Shown one piece after another: positions 1-9,687 of a DNA stretch of 64,000 nt. Position 1 is the first letter of the stretch. Each line of letters starts with the position of its first letter. Source of the stretch: Janibacter sp. DB-40 (GTDB taxonomy: Bacteria > Actinomycetota > Actinomycetes > Actinomycetales > Dermatophilaceae); NCBI RefSeq assembly GCF_029510815.1, contig NZ_CP120360.1, forward strand, positions 2,170,001-2,234,000, in the 5' to 3' direction. The translations under genes and the position numbers were made by a program. Below the pieces are notes generated by a model. It searched no databases. It had not been told where the DNA came from and was given only the letters and a program-made list of their open reading frames with translations.

Positions 1-81
1 CGTGAAGCGGTATCCGTTGAGGAGGAAGATGACCCGGGCGACGATGATGATCAGCCGGTACAGGGGCTCGGGTGGACGCAT
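1..81 (-). CDS. N-terminus of a PlsC-like acyltransferase (partial)
   Basis: Reading leftwards from an ATG at 79-81 gives 27 codons that run off the window edge. The peptide starts MRPPEPLYRLIIIVARVIF and continues to RFT. This resembles the N-terminal membrane-associated segment of actinobacterial 1-acyl-glycerol-3-phosphate acyltransferases, which begin with a PVYR-type motif followed by a hydrophobic helix. The catalytic HX4D motif would lie outside the window, so function is inferred from the N-terminus only. It is divergent from valS with about 79 bases between the start codons. It could equally be another small membrane protein. Confidence 0.5.
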   Translation of the reverse strand, partial: MRPPEPLYRLIIIVARVIFLLNGYRFT

Positions 82-160
82 GTCGACAGACTACGACGTC
101 GCCGGGTGGGGGGTGGGCCCGATTGGCAGGGCAGTGAGCGGGGATGGGAAGATTCGGCCC

Positions 161-2782
161 ATGACCGAGCACTCCCTGTCCCCCGACGCTGCCCGCATCC
201 CGGAGCGTCCCTCCCTCGAGGGGCTCGAGGAGAAGTGGGACGCGGTATGGCGTGAGCAGGAGACCTACGCCTTCGACCGTGCGGGTGGGCGCGAGCAGGT
301 CTTCTCCATCGACACCCCGCCGCCGACGGCGAGCGGCAGCCTGCACATGGGGCACGTCTTCAGCTACACGCACACCGACTGCATGGCCCGCTACAAGCGC
401 ATGCAGGGGTTCAACGTCTTCTACCCGATCGGTTGGGACGACAACGGCCTGCCGACGGAGAAGCGGGTGCAGAACTACTACGGCGTGCGCGGCGACTCCT
501 CGTTGCCCTACGACCCGGACTTCACTCCCCCCTTCGCCGGGACGACGAAGACGATCAAGGCCGCCGACCAGGTCCCGATCAGCCGGCAGAACTTCATCGA
601 GCTGTGCGACGAGCTGACGGTCAAGGACGAGGAGGCCTTCGAGTCCCTCTTCCGCCGCTTGGGCTTCAGCCTCGACTGGGCCATCCAGTACCGCACGATC
701 GACGAGCACTCGCGGGCGACGGCGCAGACGGCCTTCCTGCGCAACCTCGCCCGCGGTGAGGCCTACACCGCAGAGGCCCCGGGCCTGTGGGACGTCACCT
801 TCCAGACCGCCGTGGCCCAGGCCGAGCTGGAGGCGCGCGACTACCCCGGCGCCTACCACCGCGTCGCCTTCCACGGCGCCGACGGTCCGGTCCACGTCGA
901 GACCACCCGCCCGGAGCTGCTCCCTGCGTGCGTCGCCCTCATCGCGCACCCGGACGACGAGCGCTACCAGGGCCTCTTCGGCTCCACCGTGACCTCCCCG
1001 ATCTTCGGCGTCGAGGTCCCGGTCCTCGCCCACCGCGGCGCCGAGATGGACAAGGGCGCCGGCATCGCCATGTGCTGCACCTTCGGCGACCTCACCGACG
1101 TCATCTGGTGGCGTGAGCTGCAGCTGCCGACCCGCTCGGTCGTCAACCGGGCCGGCCGCATCGCCGCCGACGTCCCCGAGTGGATCTCCGGGGAGACGGG
1201 CGCCGAGGTCTACACCCAGATGTCCGGCAAGACGGTCCACTCCGCCCGCGAGGTCGTCGTCGAGGCGCTGCGCGCCTCCGGTGACCTCGACGGCGAGCCG
1301 CAGAAGACGCAGCGCAAGGCCAACTTCTACGAGCGCGGCGAGAAGCCGCTGGAGATCGTCACCTCCCGCCAGTGGTACATCCGCAACGGCGGCCGGGACG
1401 AGCAGCTGAACGAGACGTTGCAGGGCCGCGGCGACGAGATCGCCTTCCACCCCGAGTTCATGAGGTCGCGCTACAAGAACTGGGTCTCCGGCCTCAACGG
1501 CGACTGGCTGATCTCCCGCCAGCGCTTCTTCGGCGTGCCGATCCCCGTCTGGTACGCCCTCGACGCCGAGGGCGAGCCGCAGTACGAGTCGCCGCTCGTG
1601 CCCGAGGAGTCGCGGCTCCCGATCGACCCGACCGCGAGCGTGCCCGACGGGTACACCGAGGACCAGCGCGACCAGCCGGGCGGCTTCACCGGTGACCCCG
1701 ACGTCATGGACACCTGGGCCACCTCCTCCCTGTCCCCCCAGATCGCCGGTGACTGGTTGGGGCGCGAGTCCGGCCGCTCCGATCTGTTCGACCGCGTCTT
1801 CCCGATGGACGTGCGTCCGCAGGGGCACGACATCATCCGCACGTGGCTCTTCGCCACGATCGTGCGCGCGCACTTCGAGCACGGCAGCGCGCCGTGGCGA
1901 AACGCCGCGATCTCCGGCTGGATCCTCGACCCGGACCGCAAGAAGATGAGCAAGTCCAAGGGCAATGTCGTCACCCCCGAGGACGTCGTCGTCGAGCACA
2001 GCGCCGACGCGGTGCGCTACTGGGCCGCCTCCAGCCGGCTGGGCACCGACGCCGCCTACGACACCGGCCAGATGAAGATCGGTCGCCGGCTGGCGATCAA
2101 GCTGCTCAACGCGAGCAAGTTCGCCCTGGGCTTCGGCACCGTCGAGGGCGACCTCACCGCCGCCGTGACCAACCCGCTCGACCAGTCGATGCTCGCCGGG
2201 CTCGCGCGCGTCATCGCCGATGCGACGGCCGGCTTCGAGGGCTGGGACTACACCCGCAGCCTCTCGGTGACCGAGACCTTCTTCTGGACCTTCTGCGACG
2301 ACTACATCGAGCTGGTCAAGGACCGCGCCCACGGCGGCGAGGGGCAGGACCCCGCCGGCACGGCCTCCGCCCGCGCCGCACTGCGCCTCGCGCTCGACGC
2401 CCTGCTGCGCCTGCTCGCACCCGTGCTGCCCTACGCCACCGAGGAGGTCTGGTCCTGGTGGCACGAGGGCTCGGTGCACCGCGCCGCGTGGCCGACCGTC
2501 GACGAGCTGCCCTCCGGTGGTGACGCGGCCGTCCTCGGTGCGGTCGGCGAGGCCCTCAGCCAGATCCGCAAGGCCAAGTCCGACGCCAAGGTCGGCATGC
2601 GCAGCGAGATCACCGCGGCCACCCTCGTCGCTCCTGCCGCGACCGCGGAGCTCGTCCGCGTCGGCGAGTCCGACCTGCGCAGCGCCGGCCGGCTCTCCGG
2701 GTCCTTCGAGCACGCCGAGGGCGAGGAGATCGGGCTGCGGGACGTCGAGCTCATCCCCTTCGTCAAGCCGAAGAAGAACTGA
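161..2782 (+). CDS. valS: Valine--tRNA ligase
   Basis: Class I aminoacyl-tRNA synthetase that charges tRNA-Val in the cytoplasm. The frame is open from base 2, but 2-160 lies over the divergent upstream gene. The ATG at 161 (MTEHSLSPDAARIPERP) gives 873 residues. The HIGH signature is HMGH at residues 62-65 and the KMSKS loop is at 595-599. The sequence around HMGH (FSYTHTD, then GWDDNGLPTEKRVQN) is of the alternative ValS type found in many Actinobacteria and in archaea rather than the E. coli type; this subtype assignment is from memory. The C-terminal part holds the anticodon-binding helical domain. The gene ends by overlapping the converging gene at 2763 by 20 bases, with no terminator visible between them. 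Confidence 0.95.
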   Translation: MTEHSLSPDAARIPERPSLEGLEEKWDAVWREQETYAFDRAGGREQVFSIDTPPPTASGSLHMGHVFSYTHTDCMARYKRMQGFNVFYPIGWDDNGLPTEKRVQNYYGVRGDSSLPYDPDFTPPFAGTTKTIKAADQVPISRQNFIELCDELTVKDEEAFESLFRRLGFSLDWAIQYRTIDEHSRATAQTAFLRNLARGEAYTAEAPGLWDVTFQTAVAQAELEARDYPGAYHRVAFHGADGPVHVETTRPELLPACVALIAHPDDERYQGLFGSTVTSPIFGVEVPVLAHRGAEMDKGAGIAMCCTFGDLTDVIWWRELQLPTRSVVNRAGRIAADVPEWISGETGAEVYTQMSGKTVHSAREVVVEALRASGDLDGEPQKTQRKANFYERGEKPLEIVTSRQWYIRNGGRDEQLNETLQGRGDEIAFHPEFMRSRYKNWVSGLNGDWLISRQRFFGVPIPVWYALDAEGEPQYESPLVPEESRLPIDPTASVPDGYTEDQRDQPGGFTGDPDVMDTWATSSLSPQIAGDWLGRESGRSDLFDRVFPMDVRPQGHDIIRTWLFATIVRAHFEHGSAPWRNAAISGWILDPDRKKMSKSKGNVVTPEDVVVEHSADAVRYWAASSRLGTDAAYDTGQMKIGRRLAIKLLNASKFALGFGTVEGDLTAAVTNPLDQSMLAGLARVIADATAGFEGWDYTRSLSVTETFFWTFCDDYIELVKDRAHGGEGQDPAGTASARAALRLALDALLRLLAPVLPYATEEVWSWWHEGSVHRAAWPTVDELPSGGDAAVLGAVGEALSQIRKAKSDAKVGMRSEITAATLVAPAATAELVRVGESDLRSAGRLSGSFEHAEGEEIGLRDVELIPFVKPKKN

Positions 2783-3506
2783 CCCCTTCCCGGCCCGGCT
2801 CGCGACGCAGCGGGGTCGGGTCGGGGTTCAGCTGCGGCACCCGCCACGGCGCGAGTGCCGGTGACCCGTTGCCCGCCCGGCGGTGTCCGGTGGGCTGGAC
2901 CAGGATCCACGGCACCGACCACCCGCCCAGGTCGAGGCGCCGGGTGGCGAACTCGTCCTCGCTCAGCGCCAGCACCTGCCCGGAGCTCGGCTCGTACACG
3001 CTCAGCTCACCGGTGCGGGCGCCTGGGATGACCAGGGTGATGTGGCGCGGGAGCACTGCGTTGCCGACGTAGAGGGCCGCCGGCTCGCCGTCGACGACGA
3101 GGTCGGTCAGGCGGCGGTACCGGGCACGCAGCGCCTCCTGGGAGTGCGCGCGCAGCGAGACCAGCCGGTAGCGCGTCCCGACACGGGCGCAGCCGTTCTC
3201 CAGCTCGTGCCGCAGACCCCACGGTGGTGTCCCCAGGGCCCGTGGCCACGCCACGGCCAGTCTCCCGCCCGATGCGGCCCACCCGTTCGTCCGGGCCTGG
3301 ACGGTGCGCTCCCAGGAGGCGAAGCGCTCCGGGAAGGTGCTGCCCTCGGCGCCGGGGACCGGGTGTCCCTCGCCGTGGACGACCCACCGGGCGAACGGGC
3401 CGTCGACGAGCATGCGTGCCACGGTCGCGCACGCCGACCCGCAGGTCGTCGGGCTCTGCTGCCGCGGGCCCGAGGACCCGGTGGCCAGCCGGAAGGGTGC
3501 GCTCAC
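2763..3506 (-). CDS. Hypothetical protein with a C39-like cysteine peptidase signature
   Basis: A 247-residue protein of no assigned family. Near the N-terminus is [18 protein letters not shown] (about residues 16-33), the Q...CG.A motif of papain-like peptidase C39 domains. A candidate partner histidine follows in [14 protein letters not shown], with a YEPSSG segment after it, in the order expected for a Cys-His catalytic pair. There is no signal peptide or transporter domain, so it is not a bacteriocin exporter. It starts 21 bases downstream of the clpX stop on the same strand and may be co-transcribed with it. The 3' end overlaps valS tail-to-tail. Peptidase activity is inference; a catalytically dead fold is also possible. 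Confidence 0.65.
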   Translation of the reverse strand: MSAPFRLATGSSGPRQQSPTTCGSACATVARMLVDGPFARWVVHGEGHPVPGAEGSTFPERFASWERTVQARTNGWAASGGRLAVAWPRALGTPPWGLRHELENGCARVGTRYRLVSLRAHSQEALRARYRRLTDLVVDGEPAALYVGNAVLPRHITLVIPGARTGELSVYEPSSGQVLALSEDEFATRRLDLGGWSVPWILVQPTGHRRAGNGSPALAPWRVPQLNPDPTPLRREPGREGVSSSSA

Positions 3507-3527
3507 CCGATCATCCTGTCAGGTGGC

Positions 3528-4805
3528 TCAGGCGGAGCGCTTGTGCTTGCGCTTGCCCGTCTCCTCGTGGCGCACGATCGTCGGCAGGACGTTGTCGCGC
3601 ACGACCTCCTCGGTGACGACGATCTGCTTGATGCCCTCGTCGCTCGGCGCGTCGAACATCACCGGCATGAGCACCTCCTCGAGGATGGCCCGCAGACCGC
3701 GGGCGCCGGTCCCGCGGGCGATCGCGGACTCGGCGATCGCCTCGAGGGCGTCGTCGGTGAACTCCAGCTCCACCCCGTCGATGTCGAACATCTTGCGGTA
3801 CTGCTTGACCAGCGCGTTCTTCGGCTCCGACAGGATCTGCACCAACGCCTCCCGGTCGAGCGGGCTGACGGTGGTGATGATCGGCAGGCGGCCGATGAAC
3901 TCCGGGATGAGGCCGAACTTCATCAGGTCCTCGGGCATGACCTCGGTGATCGCCTCGGCCAGGTCGGTGGACTTGTGCAACTCGGAGCCGAAGCCCAGCC
4001 CCTTCTTGCCGATGCGTGACTCGATGATCTTCTCCAGGCCGGCGAAGGCACCGCCGACGACGAAGAGGACGTTCGTCGTGTCGATCTGGATGAACTCCTG
4101 GTGCGGGTGCTTGCGGCCACCCTGCGGCGGGACGGAGGCGGTCGTGCCCTCGAGGATCTTCAGCAGCGCCTGCTGCACGCCCTCGCCGGAGACGTCGCGG
4201 GTGATCGACGGGTTCTCGGACTTGCGGGCGACCTTGTCGATCTCGTCGATGTAGATGATCCCCTGCTCGGCCTTCTTGGTGTCGTAGTCGGCGGCCTGGA
4301 TGAGCTTCAGCAGGATGTTCTCCACGTCCTCGCCGACGTAGCCGGCCTCGGTCAGCGCCGTGGCGTCGGCAATGGCGAAGGGGACGTTGAGCATCCGCGC
4401 GAGCGTCTGGGCGAGGTAGGTCTTGCCGCAGCCGGTCGGGCCGATGAGCAGGATGTTGGACTTGGCGATGTCGACGTGGTCCTCGTCGCGCTTGGCGGCG
4501 GCACCGTCGTCGGCCTGGATGCGCTTGTAGTGGTTGTAGACCGCGACCGCCAGCGCCTTCTTCGCCTTGTCCTGACCGATGATGTAGGTCTCGAGGAAGT
4601 CGAAGATCTCGCGCGGCTTGGGCAGCTCGTCCAGACCGAGGTCACCGGAGTCGGTCAGCTCCTCCTCGATGATCTCGTTGCACAGGTCGATGCACTCGTC
4701 GCAGATGTACACGCCCGGACCGGCGATGAGCTTCTTGACCTGCTTCTGCGACTTGCCGCAGAAGGAACACTTGAGCAGGTCGCCACTCTCTCCGACTCGT
4801 GCCAC
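3528..4805 (-). CDS. clpX: ATP-dependent Clp protease ATP-binding subunit ClpX
   Basis: AAA+ unfoldase that feeds substrates to ClpP1P2. The start is the GTG at 4805, preceded by AGGAAGGA, giving 425 residues; the open frame upstream of it is not conserved. The N-terminal zinc domain has C13, C16, C35 and C38. Walker A (GPTGCGKT) is at 122-129, the GYVGED pore loop at 155-160, Walker B (IIYIDEID) at about 183-190, and an RKH loop (GGRKHPHQ) follows. The C-terminus is Lys/Arg-rich. The gene lies downstream of clpP1P2 but is separated from them by a strong hairpin (4964-4993) and has its own upstream palindrome, so it is probably a separate transcript. Confidence 0.97.
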   Translation of the reverse strand: MARVGESGDLLKCSFCGKSQKQVKKLIAGPGVYICDECIDLCNEIIEEELTDSGDLGLDELPKPREIFDFLETYIIGQDKAKKALAVAVYNHYKRIQADDGAAAKRDEDHVDIAKSNILLIGPTGCGKTYLAQTLARMLNVPFAIADATALTEAGYVGEDVENILLKLIQAADYDTKKAEQGIIYIDEIDKVARKSENPSITRDVSGEGVQQALLKILEGTTASVPPQGGRKHPHQEFIQIDTTNVLFVVGGAFAGLEKIIESRIGKKGLGFGSELHKSTDLAEAITEVMPEDLMKFGLIPEFIGRLPIITTVSPLDREALVQILSEPKNALVKQYRKMFDIDGVELEFTDDALEAIAESAIARGTGARGLRAILEEVLMPVMFDAPSDEGIKQIVVTEEVVRDNVLPTIVRHEETGKRKHKRSA

Positions 4806-4921
4806 GTCCGGTCCTTCCTGCCTGGTGGGTCGACCCGTCCGGCCGCCTGTGGGTCGACGGTACCCAAACGGGGGGTGTCTCACCTCCATTCGACACCCCC
4901 GGACGGGAGCGCGTCGCCCTT

Positions 4922-4939
4922 GTCCGCTATCAGCGGAAC
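4922..4939 (-). promoter_or_regulatory. Candidate ClgR-type operator upstream of clpX
   Basis: On the minus strand the sequence is GTTCCGCTGATAGCGGAC, centred about 125 bases upstream of the clpX start. Its core CGCTGATAGCG fits the CGCYNANRGCG core recalled for the actinobacterial Clp regulator ClgR, and the arms are palindromic. A related element is found before clpP1. No clgR gene is in the window, so the regulator is inferred. Confidence 0.5.
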
Positions 4940-4963
4940 GCCGGGTGTCGTACCCGGGCAGCA

Positions 4964-4993
4964 CGAAGGGCCCCGGCGAACCGGGGCCCTTCG
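4964..4993 (-). terminator. Intrinsic terminator after clpP2
   Basis: A perfect 13-base-pair GC-rich stem (CGAAGGGCCCCGG at 4964-4976 and its complement at 4981-4993) closes a four-base CGAA loop. It begins 14 bases past the clpP2 stop. There is no strong U-tract, as is common in actinobacterial terminators. It should end clpP1P2 transcription before clpX. Confidence 0.75.
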
Positions 4994-5006
4994 TCGTCGT
5001 GGTCGC

Positions 5007-5681
5007 TCAGTCCTCGAGGGAGGCCTTGCGCGGGCTGAGCACCTCGTCGATGAGGCCGTACTCCTTGGCCTCCTGCGCGGTGAGGTGCTTGTCGCGCTCG
5101 ATGTCCTCGCGCACCTGCTCGACGCTCTTGTTCGAGTGCTGGGCCCAGGTCTCCTCCAGCCAGGTGCGCATGCCCAGCACCTCGTTGGCCTGGATCTCGA
5201 TGTCGCTGGCCTGGCCGCCGGCGCCGCCGGCGAGCGCGGGCTGGTGGATGAGCACCCGGGCGTTCGGCAGGGCGAAGCGCTTGCCCGGCGCACCAGCGGA
5301 CAGCAGGACCGCGGCCGCGGAGGCCGCCTGGCCGATGACGAAGGTCTGGATGTCCGGCCGGATGTACTGCATCGTGTCGTAGATCGCCGTCATGGCGGTG
5401 AACGAGCCACCGGGGCTGTTGATGTACATGAGGATGTCGCGCTCGGGCTCCATCGACTCGAGCACGAGCAGCTGGGCGATGATGTCATCCGCGGACGCGT
5501 CGTCGATCTGCACGCCGACGAAGATGATCCGGTCCTCGAAGAGCTTGGTGTACGGGTCGGTCCGCTTCATGCCGTAGGAGGTGCGCTCCTCGAACTGCGG
5601 CAGGACGTAGCGGTTGGACGGACCGGGAGGCATCGAGGCCCCGCCCGGGGCGTCGGTACGCAACTGGGTATCGAAGTTCAT
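5007..5681 (-). CDS. clpP2: ATP-dependent Clp protease proteolytic subunit ClpP2
   Basis: Serine protease subunit of the heteromeric actinobacterial ClpP1P2 peptidase. The ATG at 5681, preceded by AGGAGA, gives 224 residues; the upstream frame overlaps clpP1 and is not used. The catalytic triad is visible as Ser121 (GQAASAAAV), His146 (VLIHQP) and Asp197. A longer N-terminal extension than that of ClpP1 is typical of the ClpP2 paralogue. It follows clpP1 after a 32-base gap and the two form an operon ending at the hairpin 4964-4993. Confidence 0.96.
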   Translation of the reverse strand: MNFDTQLRTDAPGGASMPPGPSNRYVLPQFEERTSYGMKRTDPYTKLFEDRIIFVGVQIDDASADDIIAQLLVLESMEPERDILMYINSPGGSFTAMTAIYDTMQYIRPDIQTFVIGQAASAAAVLLSAGAPGKRFALPNARVLIHQPALAGGAGGQASDIEIQANEVLGMRTWLEETWAQHSNKSVEQVREDIERDKHLTAQEAKEYGLIDEVLSPRKASLED

Positions 5682-5713
5682 GGGTGTCTCCTGGGGGCTC
5701 GCGGGGAAGGGAC

Positions 5714-6346
5714 TCACTCGGTGACGGGGTTGTCGTCCCCGCGGCCCGTCTGGTCGGAGCGCTCGAAGACGTGGTCGACGAAGCCGTACTCCATGGCCTC
5801 CTGGGCACCGAACCACCGGTCGCGGTCGGAGTCCTTGCTGATCTGCTCGACGGTCTGACCGGTGTGCTCGGCGATCAGCTCGGCCATCTGGGTCTTGACG
5901 AAGAGCATCTGCTCGGCCTGGATCTTGATGTCGGAGGCCGTGCCACCGATGCCACCCGAGGGCTGGTGCATCATCACGCGGGCGTGCGGGGTCGCGTACC
6001 GCTTGCCCTTCGTCCCGGCCGACAGGAGGAACTGGCCCATGGACGCGGCCAGACCCATCGCGACGGTCGCGACGTCGTTGGGGATCCACTTCATCGTGTC
6101 GTAGATCGCCATGCCCGCGGAGATCGACCCGCCGGGGCTGTTGATGTAGAGCCAGATGTCCTTCTCGGGGTCCTCCGCGGCCAGGAGCAGCATCTGGGCA
6201 CAGATCGCGTTCGCGTTGTCATCACGCACGTCCGACCCGAGGAAGATGATGCGCTCCTTCAGGAGGCGCTGGTAGATGTGGTCGTCGAGTCCCATCCCGC
6301 CCTGCGGGCCGGCCGCGACGATCTCGCTGCTGTTGCTCACGCTCAC
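5714..6346 (-). CDS. clpP1: ATP-dependent Clp protease proteolytic subunit ClpP1
   Basis: First gene of the clpP1P2 operon, 210 residues, close to the family norm. The triad is Ser102 (GLAASMGQF), His127 (VMMHQPSGG) and Asp176. The INSPGGS motif around residues 68-74 lines the oxyanion region. It works with ClpP2 and with ClpX or ClpC1 in regulated proteolysis in the cytoplasm. A ClgR-like palindrome lies about 100 bases upstream. In many Actinobacteria tig sits directly upstream; here four other genes lie between. Confidence 0.96.
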   Translation of the reverse strand: MSVSNSSEIVAAGPQGGMGLDDHIYQRLLKERIIFLGSDVRDDNANAICAQMLLLAAEDPEKDIWLYINSPGGSISAGMAIYDTMKWIPNDVATVAMGLAASMGQFLLSAGTKGKRYATPHARVMMHQPSGGIGGTASDIKIQAEQMLFVKTQMAELIAEHTGQTVEQISKDSDRDRWFGAQEAMEYGFVDHVFERSDQTGRGDDNPVTE

Positions 6347-6448
6347 TCGCTTCTCCGCCCCGGGGGCGGTGCTCTGGTTCGAGACTGGCTGTGCCTGTCA
6401 CTGACCCTAACGCCAGCCGGGCCGGACTGTTTCCCGTCACCCGCACGT

Positions 6449-6466
6449 GTTCGCCGTGAGCGCAAC
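6449..6466 (-). promoter_or_regulatory. Candidate ClgR-type operator upstream of clpP1
   Basis: The minus strand reads GTTGCGCTCACGGCGAAC. Its core CGCTCACGGCG fits the recalled CGCYNANRGCG ClgR core, with a near-palindromic GTTCGC/GCGCAAC frame. It lies about 103 bases upstream of the clpP1 ATG, between that gene and the terminator of the preceding operon. ClgR activation of clpP1P2 is established in Streptomyces, Corynebacterium and Mycobacterium; binding here is inference. Confidence 0.5.
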
Positions 6467-6473
6467 GCACGGC

Positions 6474-6496
6474 GCGAAGGGGGCCACCCCCTTCGC
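6474..6496 (-). terminator. Intrinsic terminator after the GH13/small-ORF operon
   Basis: GCGAAGGGGG (6474-6483) pairs with CCCCCTTCGC (6487-6496) around a three-base loop, giving a perfect 10-base-pair stem. It lies 8 bases past the stop of the 41-residue ORF at 6505, so it should end the minus-strand operon before the clpP1 promoter. Confidence 0.65.
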
Positions 6497-6504
6497 CCTC
6501 GCCG

Positions 6505-6630
6505 TCACCGCAGGAGGAGGTTGAGCACGACGGTGAGCACCACGGAGGCGATCACCGAGAACAGGATCATGCCCAGGCAGCCCATCGCGCCGCCGAGCGG
6601 GCGGACCCGCATGCGGGGTCGCTCACTCAC
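6505..6630 (-). CDS. 41-residue single-pass membrane peptide
   Basis: A short gene with GTG start at 6630 and TGA at 6505-6507. Its GTG overlaps the stop codon of the upstream GH13 gene in a GTGA junction, and AGGAGG lies six bases before the start, so translation looks coupled and strong. The product has a basic N-terminus ([17 protein letters not shown]) and one hydrophobic segment of about 22 residues ending in NLLLR, so it should insert in the membrane. The family is not recognised and function is unknown. The terminator at 6474-6496 follows directly. Confidence 0.7.
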   Translation of the reverse strand: MSERPRMRVRPLGGAMGCLGMILFSVIASVVLTVVLNLLLR

Positions 6631-8897
6631 GACGCCTCCTGCCTCGGCGGGCTGACGAGGAGCGCGAGACCGGCGAAGCCGTCGAGCTCGACGTGGAAGC
6701 CGTGCAGCTGGTCGACCTGGCCGAAGACGGAGCCGTCACCCATGTCCATCAGCCGCGACCCGGGCTCGAGGCGCTCGCTGATGACCGTCCCGGAGATCGG
6801 GTCGGCGGAGAAGTTGAGCACGGTCACCTGCAGCTGCCCCGGGACCTGTTCGTACTCGTGCACCATGACGAGCATCGCCGGGTGGGCGACGTCGGGGACG
6901 TCGACCTGGCGGGTCGTCGCGACGGCGAAGTAGCCGCGCAGGTGCAGGATCTCCCGCAGCCGGGTGACGAAGGAGTCGGGGTCCTCCAGCTGCCGGTCGA
7001 CGGGGCCGTAGAGGGTGCGCGCCCGGGGCATCCCGGACGTCGACCACTGCTCGTCCGGTGCGACGTCGAGCAGGTCGTAGGCCGGCCGATGGATCCACCG
7101 CGTGTCACCCTCGCGCAGGAGGTCCGCGATCTGCTCCGCCGGGATCGGCAGCGCCCCGACCAGGTCCCAGCCCGACAGCGCGAAGACGCCGGGCTGGAGG
7201 GCGTTGTACATCGCGAGCAGCAGGTGCGCCCGGCGCACCTGCTCGACCTGCTCGTCGGTGAGTGCGTCGAGGTCCCTGAAGCCCAGGGCCCCGGTGATGA
7301 CGGAGGCGGTGGTCGAGGCGATCCCGTTCGTCGTGAAGACGAGGTTGTAGGGGGCGGCGTCCCCGGTCAGCGTCCCCGTGAGCTCCCCGCGGACCGTTTC
7401 GGCGAGCTCCGCCCCCGTCACCTCCCCCCCGCGGAAGGTGAACACGTCATCGCGGTGACGGCTGGCGAAGTGGACGAGCTCGTAGGTCAGCTCGTCGTGG
7501 TTCTGCAGCGCGTGCACCAGCCCCGCCGCGTCGACCCCCAGGCGCTGCGCCTCGCGCAGGGCCAGCCGCAGGAACTCGGTGTCCCCCGTGGCGAGCGCGT
7601 GGTGGTAGGCGGGTCGGGTGATGAAGTCGTAGGACAGGTCGGCACCGCCGGCGGCGGTGTCCCGGATGTCCTCGATCGAGAGGTTGAGCTCCTGGAAGGT
7701 GAAACCGCCGACCTTGCGCACCATCGAGCCGATGAGCTGGTTGGCGGCCTCCGAGAGCGGGTGCCCCTCCGACCAGGCCGGCCCGACCTCGAGGGTGCGC
7801 TCCACCCCCAGGAAACCGTTCGCGTCCAGGCGCAGCCCCCCTGAGCCGAGGTCGCCGATGCTGTGGAGGGCGTCCCCGATGACCAGGCGCATCCCGGCGA
7901 AGGTGGGGTCGAGCCAGTTGATCGAGGGCTGCCCCTCCTTGAAGTAGTGGAGGTAGACCCAGCGCCGGGTCACGCCGTCCGGTCCGGTGACCGGGGCCGT
8001 GGCCGACCAGTTGGTGTCCTTGACCCCCGGCACGTGGAAGATCACCCGCTGCAGCTCGCCGATGATGTGCCCGGCCTCGGTCAGGGCCATCTCGTCGACC
8101 TCGTCGAGGTTGGCCGAGTCCCTGCCCTCGGGGACGTCGGGCAGCAGGTGCCACTCCTCGGGCGGTATGGAGACCATGTGGTAGATCCCCGGGTAGTCCC
8201 CGACGCCGAGCTCGGCGAGACGGAAGTCGGCGCCCTTGCCCGTGTGGCCGGGGACGATGTCGTCGATGACGGTGCCCTCGTGCTCGGCGGCGACCCGGCA
8301 CATCTCCCGGAAGTCCTCCTCGGTGCCGAAGAGCTCGTCGATGTGCGTCCCGATGCGGTCGAAGTGCCCGTCGACGCTGGGGGTCGGGTTCCACCCCGAG
8401 AGTCCTCCTGCCCGCTTGACCGGTCCGGTGTGCACCCCGTGGATGCCGATGTGCTCGAACGCGGACCACAGGTCCGGGTCGGCGAGCGTGCCGAGGAAGG
8501 ACTCCCCCCGGCGGGTGATCATCGAGATCGGGTAGGCGGTGAACCACACGGAAGCCGTCTGCACCGCCGCCCGGGGGTCGGGGCGGGCGAAGGGGTTCTG
8601 CCACATCGAACCCAGGCCACTGAACTGGTTGGCGATCTCCTTGGCGTCCTGGAGCATCGACTGCTCGCAGAGCCAGTCGACGTAGACGGGGTTGGACCCC
8701 TCGGGCTCCCCCGAGCGGACCTGGGCCCGCGTCGGAGCACCCTGCTGCCGCAGCCGGGCACGCGGGCGCAGGGCCTTGGGCCTGGCGGGAAAGAAGACCT
8801 GGGCGAAGTTGGGCTCGCCCGACCCCTCGACCTCGAGCGCCTCGGGCGCCTCGGATGCCTCGGACGCCTCGGGCGGATCCGCGTCGAACTCGCTCAT
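6627..8897 (-). CDS. GH13 alpha-amylase family protein, trehalose-synthase-like
   Basis: A 756-residue enzyme from the ATG at 8897 ([14 protein letters not shown]); an in-frame start at 8942 would add 15 residues and looks less likely. GH13 conserved regions are present: region [11 protein letters not shown] with nucleophile Asp358, region III FTFQELN with acid/base Glu403, region IV LQNHDEL with Asp468. Region I reads DIVPGHTG, where most GH13 enzymes have an Asn-His pair. The overall form (VWFTAYP start, TNGIAST and ALSGWDLVG segments) resembles proteins annotated as maltose alpha-D-glucosyltransferase or trehalose synthase outside the main TreS subfamily. There is no maltokinase domain. 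The likely role is maltose/trehalose interconversion in the cytoplasm; exact specificity is uncertain. The stop overlaps the start of the 41-residue gene. Confidence 0.8.
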   Translation of the reverse strand: MSEFDADPPEASEASEAPEALEVEGSGEPNFAQVFFPARPKALRPRARLRQQGAPTRAQVRSGEPEGSNPVYVDWLCEQSMLQDAKEIANQFSGLGSMWQNPFARPDPRAAVQTASVWFTAYPISMITRRGESFLGTLADPDLWSAFEHIGIHGVHTGPVKRAGGLSGWNPTPSVDGHFDRIGTHIDELFGTEEDFREMCRVAAEHEGTVIDDIVPGHTGKGADFRLAELGVGDYPGIYHMVSIPPEEWHLLPDVPEGRDSANLDEVDEMALTEAGHIIGELQRVIFHVPGVKDTNWSATAPVTGPDGVTRRWVYLHYFKEGQPSINWLDPTFAGMRLVIGDALHSIGDLGSGGLRLDANGFLGVERTLEVGPAWSEGHPLSEAANQLIGSMVRKVGGFTFQELNLSIEDIRDTAAGGADLSYDFITRPAYHHALATGDTEFLRLALREAQRLGVDAAGLVHALQNHDELTYELVHFASRHRDDVFTFRGGEVTGAELAETVRGELTGTLTGDAAPYNLVFTTNGIASTTASVITGALGFRDLDALTDEQVEQVRRAHLLLAMYNALQPGVFALSGWDLVGALPIPAEQIADLLREGDTRWIHRPAYDLLDVAPDEQWSTSGMPRARTLYGPVDRQLEDPDSFVTRLREILHLRGYFAVATTRQVDVPDVAHPAMLVMVHEYEQVPGQLQVTVLNFSADPISGTVISERLEPGSRLMDMGDGSVFGQVDQLHGFHVELDGFAGLALLVSPPRQEAS

Positions 8898-8907
8898 GGC
8901 ACCCACG

Positions 8908-9624
8908 CTACGGGGTCCGCGTGCGCGCCGACGTCCCGTCATCCGCAGAGAACTCGCCCGCGTCGCCGGTCGGCGTGCCGATGTGCTCGCGTGCCCACCG
9001 CGGGACCACGAAGAGCGCCCGGGCCTCCGCCGTCACGTGGCCCTCCGGGTCGCGGATCTCACCCCGGGCGCGCACCTTCCACCCGTCGACCTCCTCGACC
9101 CAGCCACGGGCCACGTGCTCGACCCCGAGCGACGTCGGCCGTCGGTAGGTGGTGTTGAGGTACGCGGTCAGTCCCGGTCGACCGATTCTCGCCGGCGCCG
9201 ACCCGACGACCTGGTCGAGGACGGCCGCGACGATCCCCCCGTGGACGCACCCGGGGGGCCCCTCGTAGCCGGCCCCGAGGGTGAAGGTGCAGCGCATGCT
9301 GCCCTCGTCGTCACCGGTGACGCGCAGCGGTGGGGAGATCGGGTTGCGCATGCCGACCATCGGGTTGCCGTGGTCGCGCAGCCGCCCGTCGCTCGTGGTC
9401 TCGATCCCGAGCGGACCGGCCTGCGCGTGTGCAAGCAGCCGCTGCGTGAGGTCGCGAACCTCTGCGGCCACGGTCGTCAGCGTCTCGTCGTCGACCCGTG
9501 TGCGCACGCACACATCGACCAGGTCCCGCACGCTCGTGGCGAGATCGGACTGGGCGTGCTCGGTGGCCGCGAGCGCCTCCGGGTCCTCGGCGGTGACGGG
9601 CGAGACGAAGGCGCCGTCGGTCAT
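8908..9624 (-). CDS. PaaI/YdiI-type hotdog-fold thioesterase
   Basis: A 238-residue hotdog-fold protein. The family signature [17 protein letters not shown] (about residues 124-140) carries the HGG motif and the following acidic residue used by PaaI-type acyl-CoA thioesterases. The N-terminal 90 residues are a predicted helical extension ([19 protein letters not shown]) seen in actinobacterial members. The gene ends 10 bases before the GH13 start on the same strand. The substrate is unknown; a general acyl-CoA or aryl-CoA hydrolase is the cautious reading. Confidence 0.8.
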   Translation of the reverse strand: MTDGAFVSPVTAEDPEALAATEHAQSDLATSVRDLVDVCVRTRVDDETLTTVAAEVRDLTQRLLAHAQAGPLGIETTSDGRLRDHGNPMVGMRNPISPPLRVTGDDEGSMRCTFTLGAGYEGPPGCVHGGIVAAVLDQVVGSAPARIGRPGLTAYLNTTYRRPTSLGVEHVARGWVEEVDGWKVRARGEIRDPEGHVTAEARALFVVPRWAREHIGTPTGDAGEFSADDGTSARTRTP

Positions 9625-9687
9625 GGGGTCCTCCTGGTGGTGGGTGCTGAACGAGTGTGCAACGTCGGGACCCCGCGCGCAACGACG

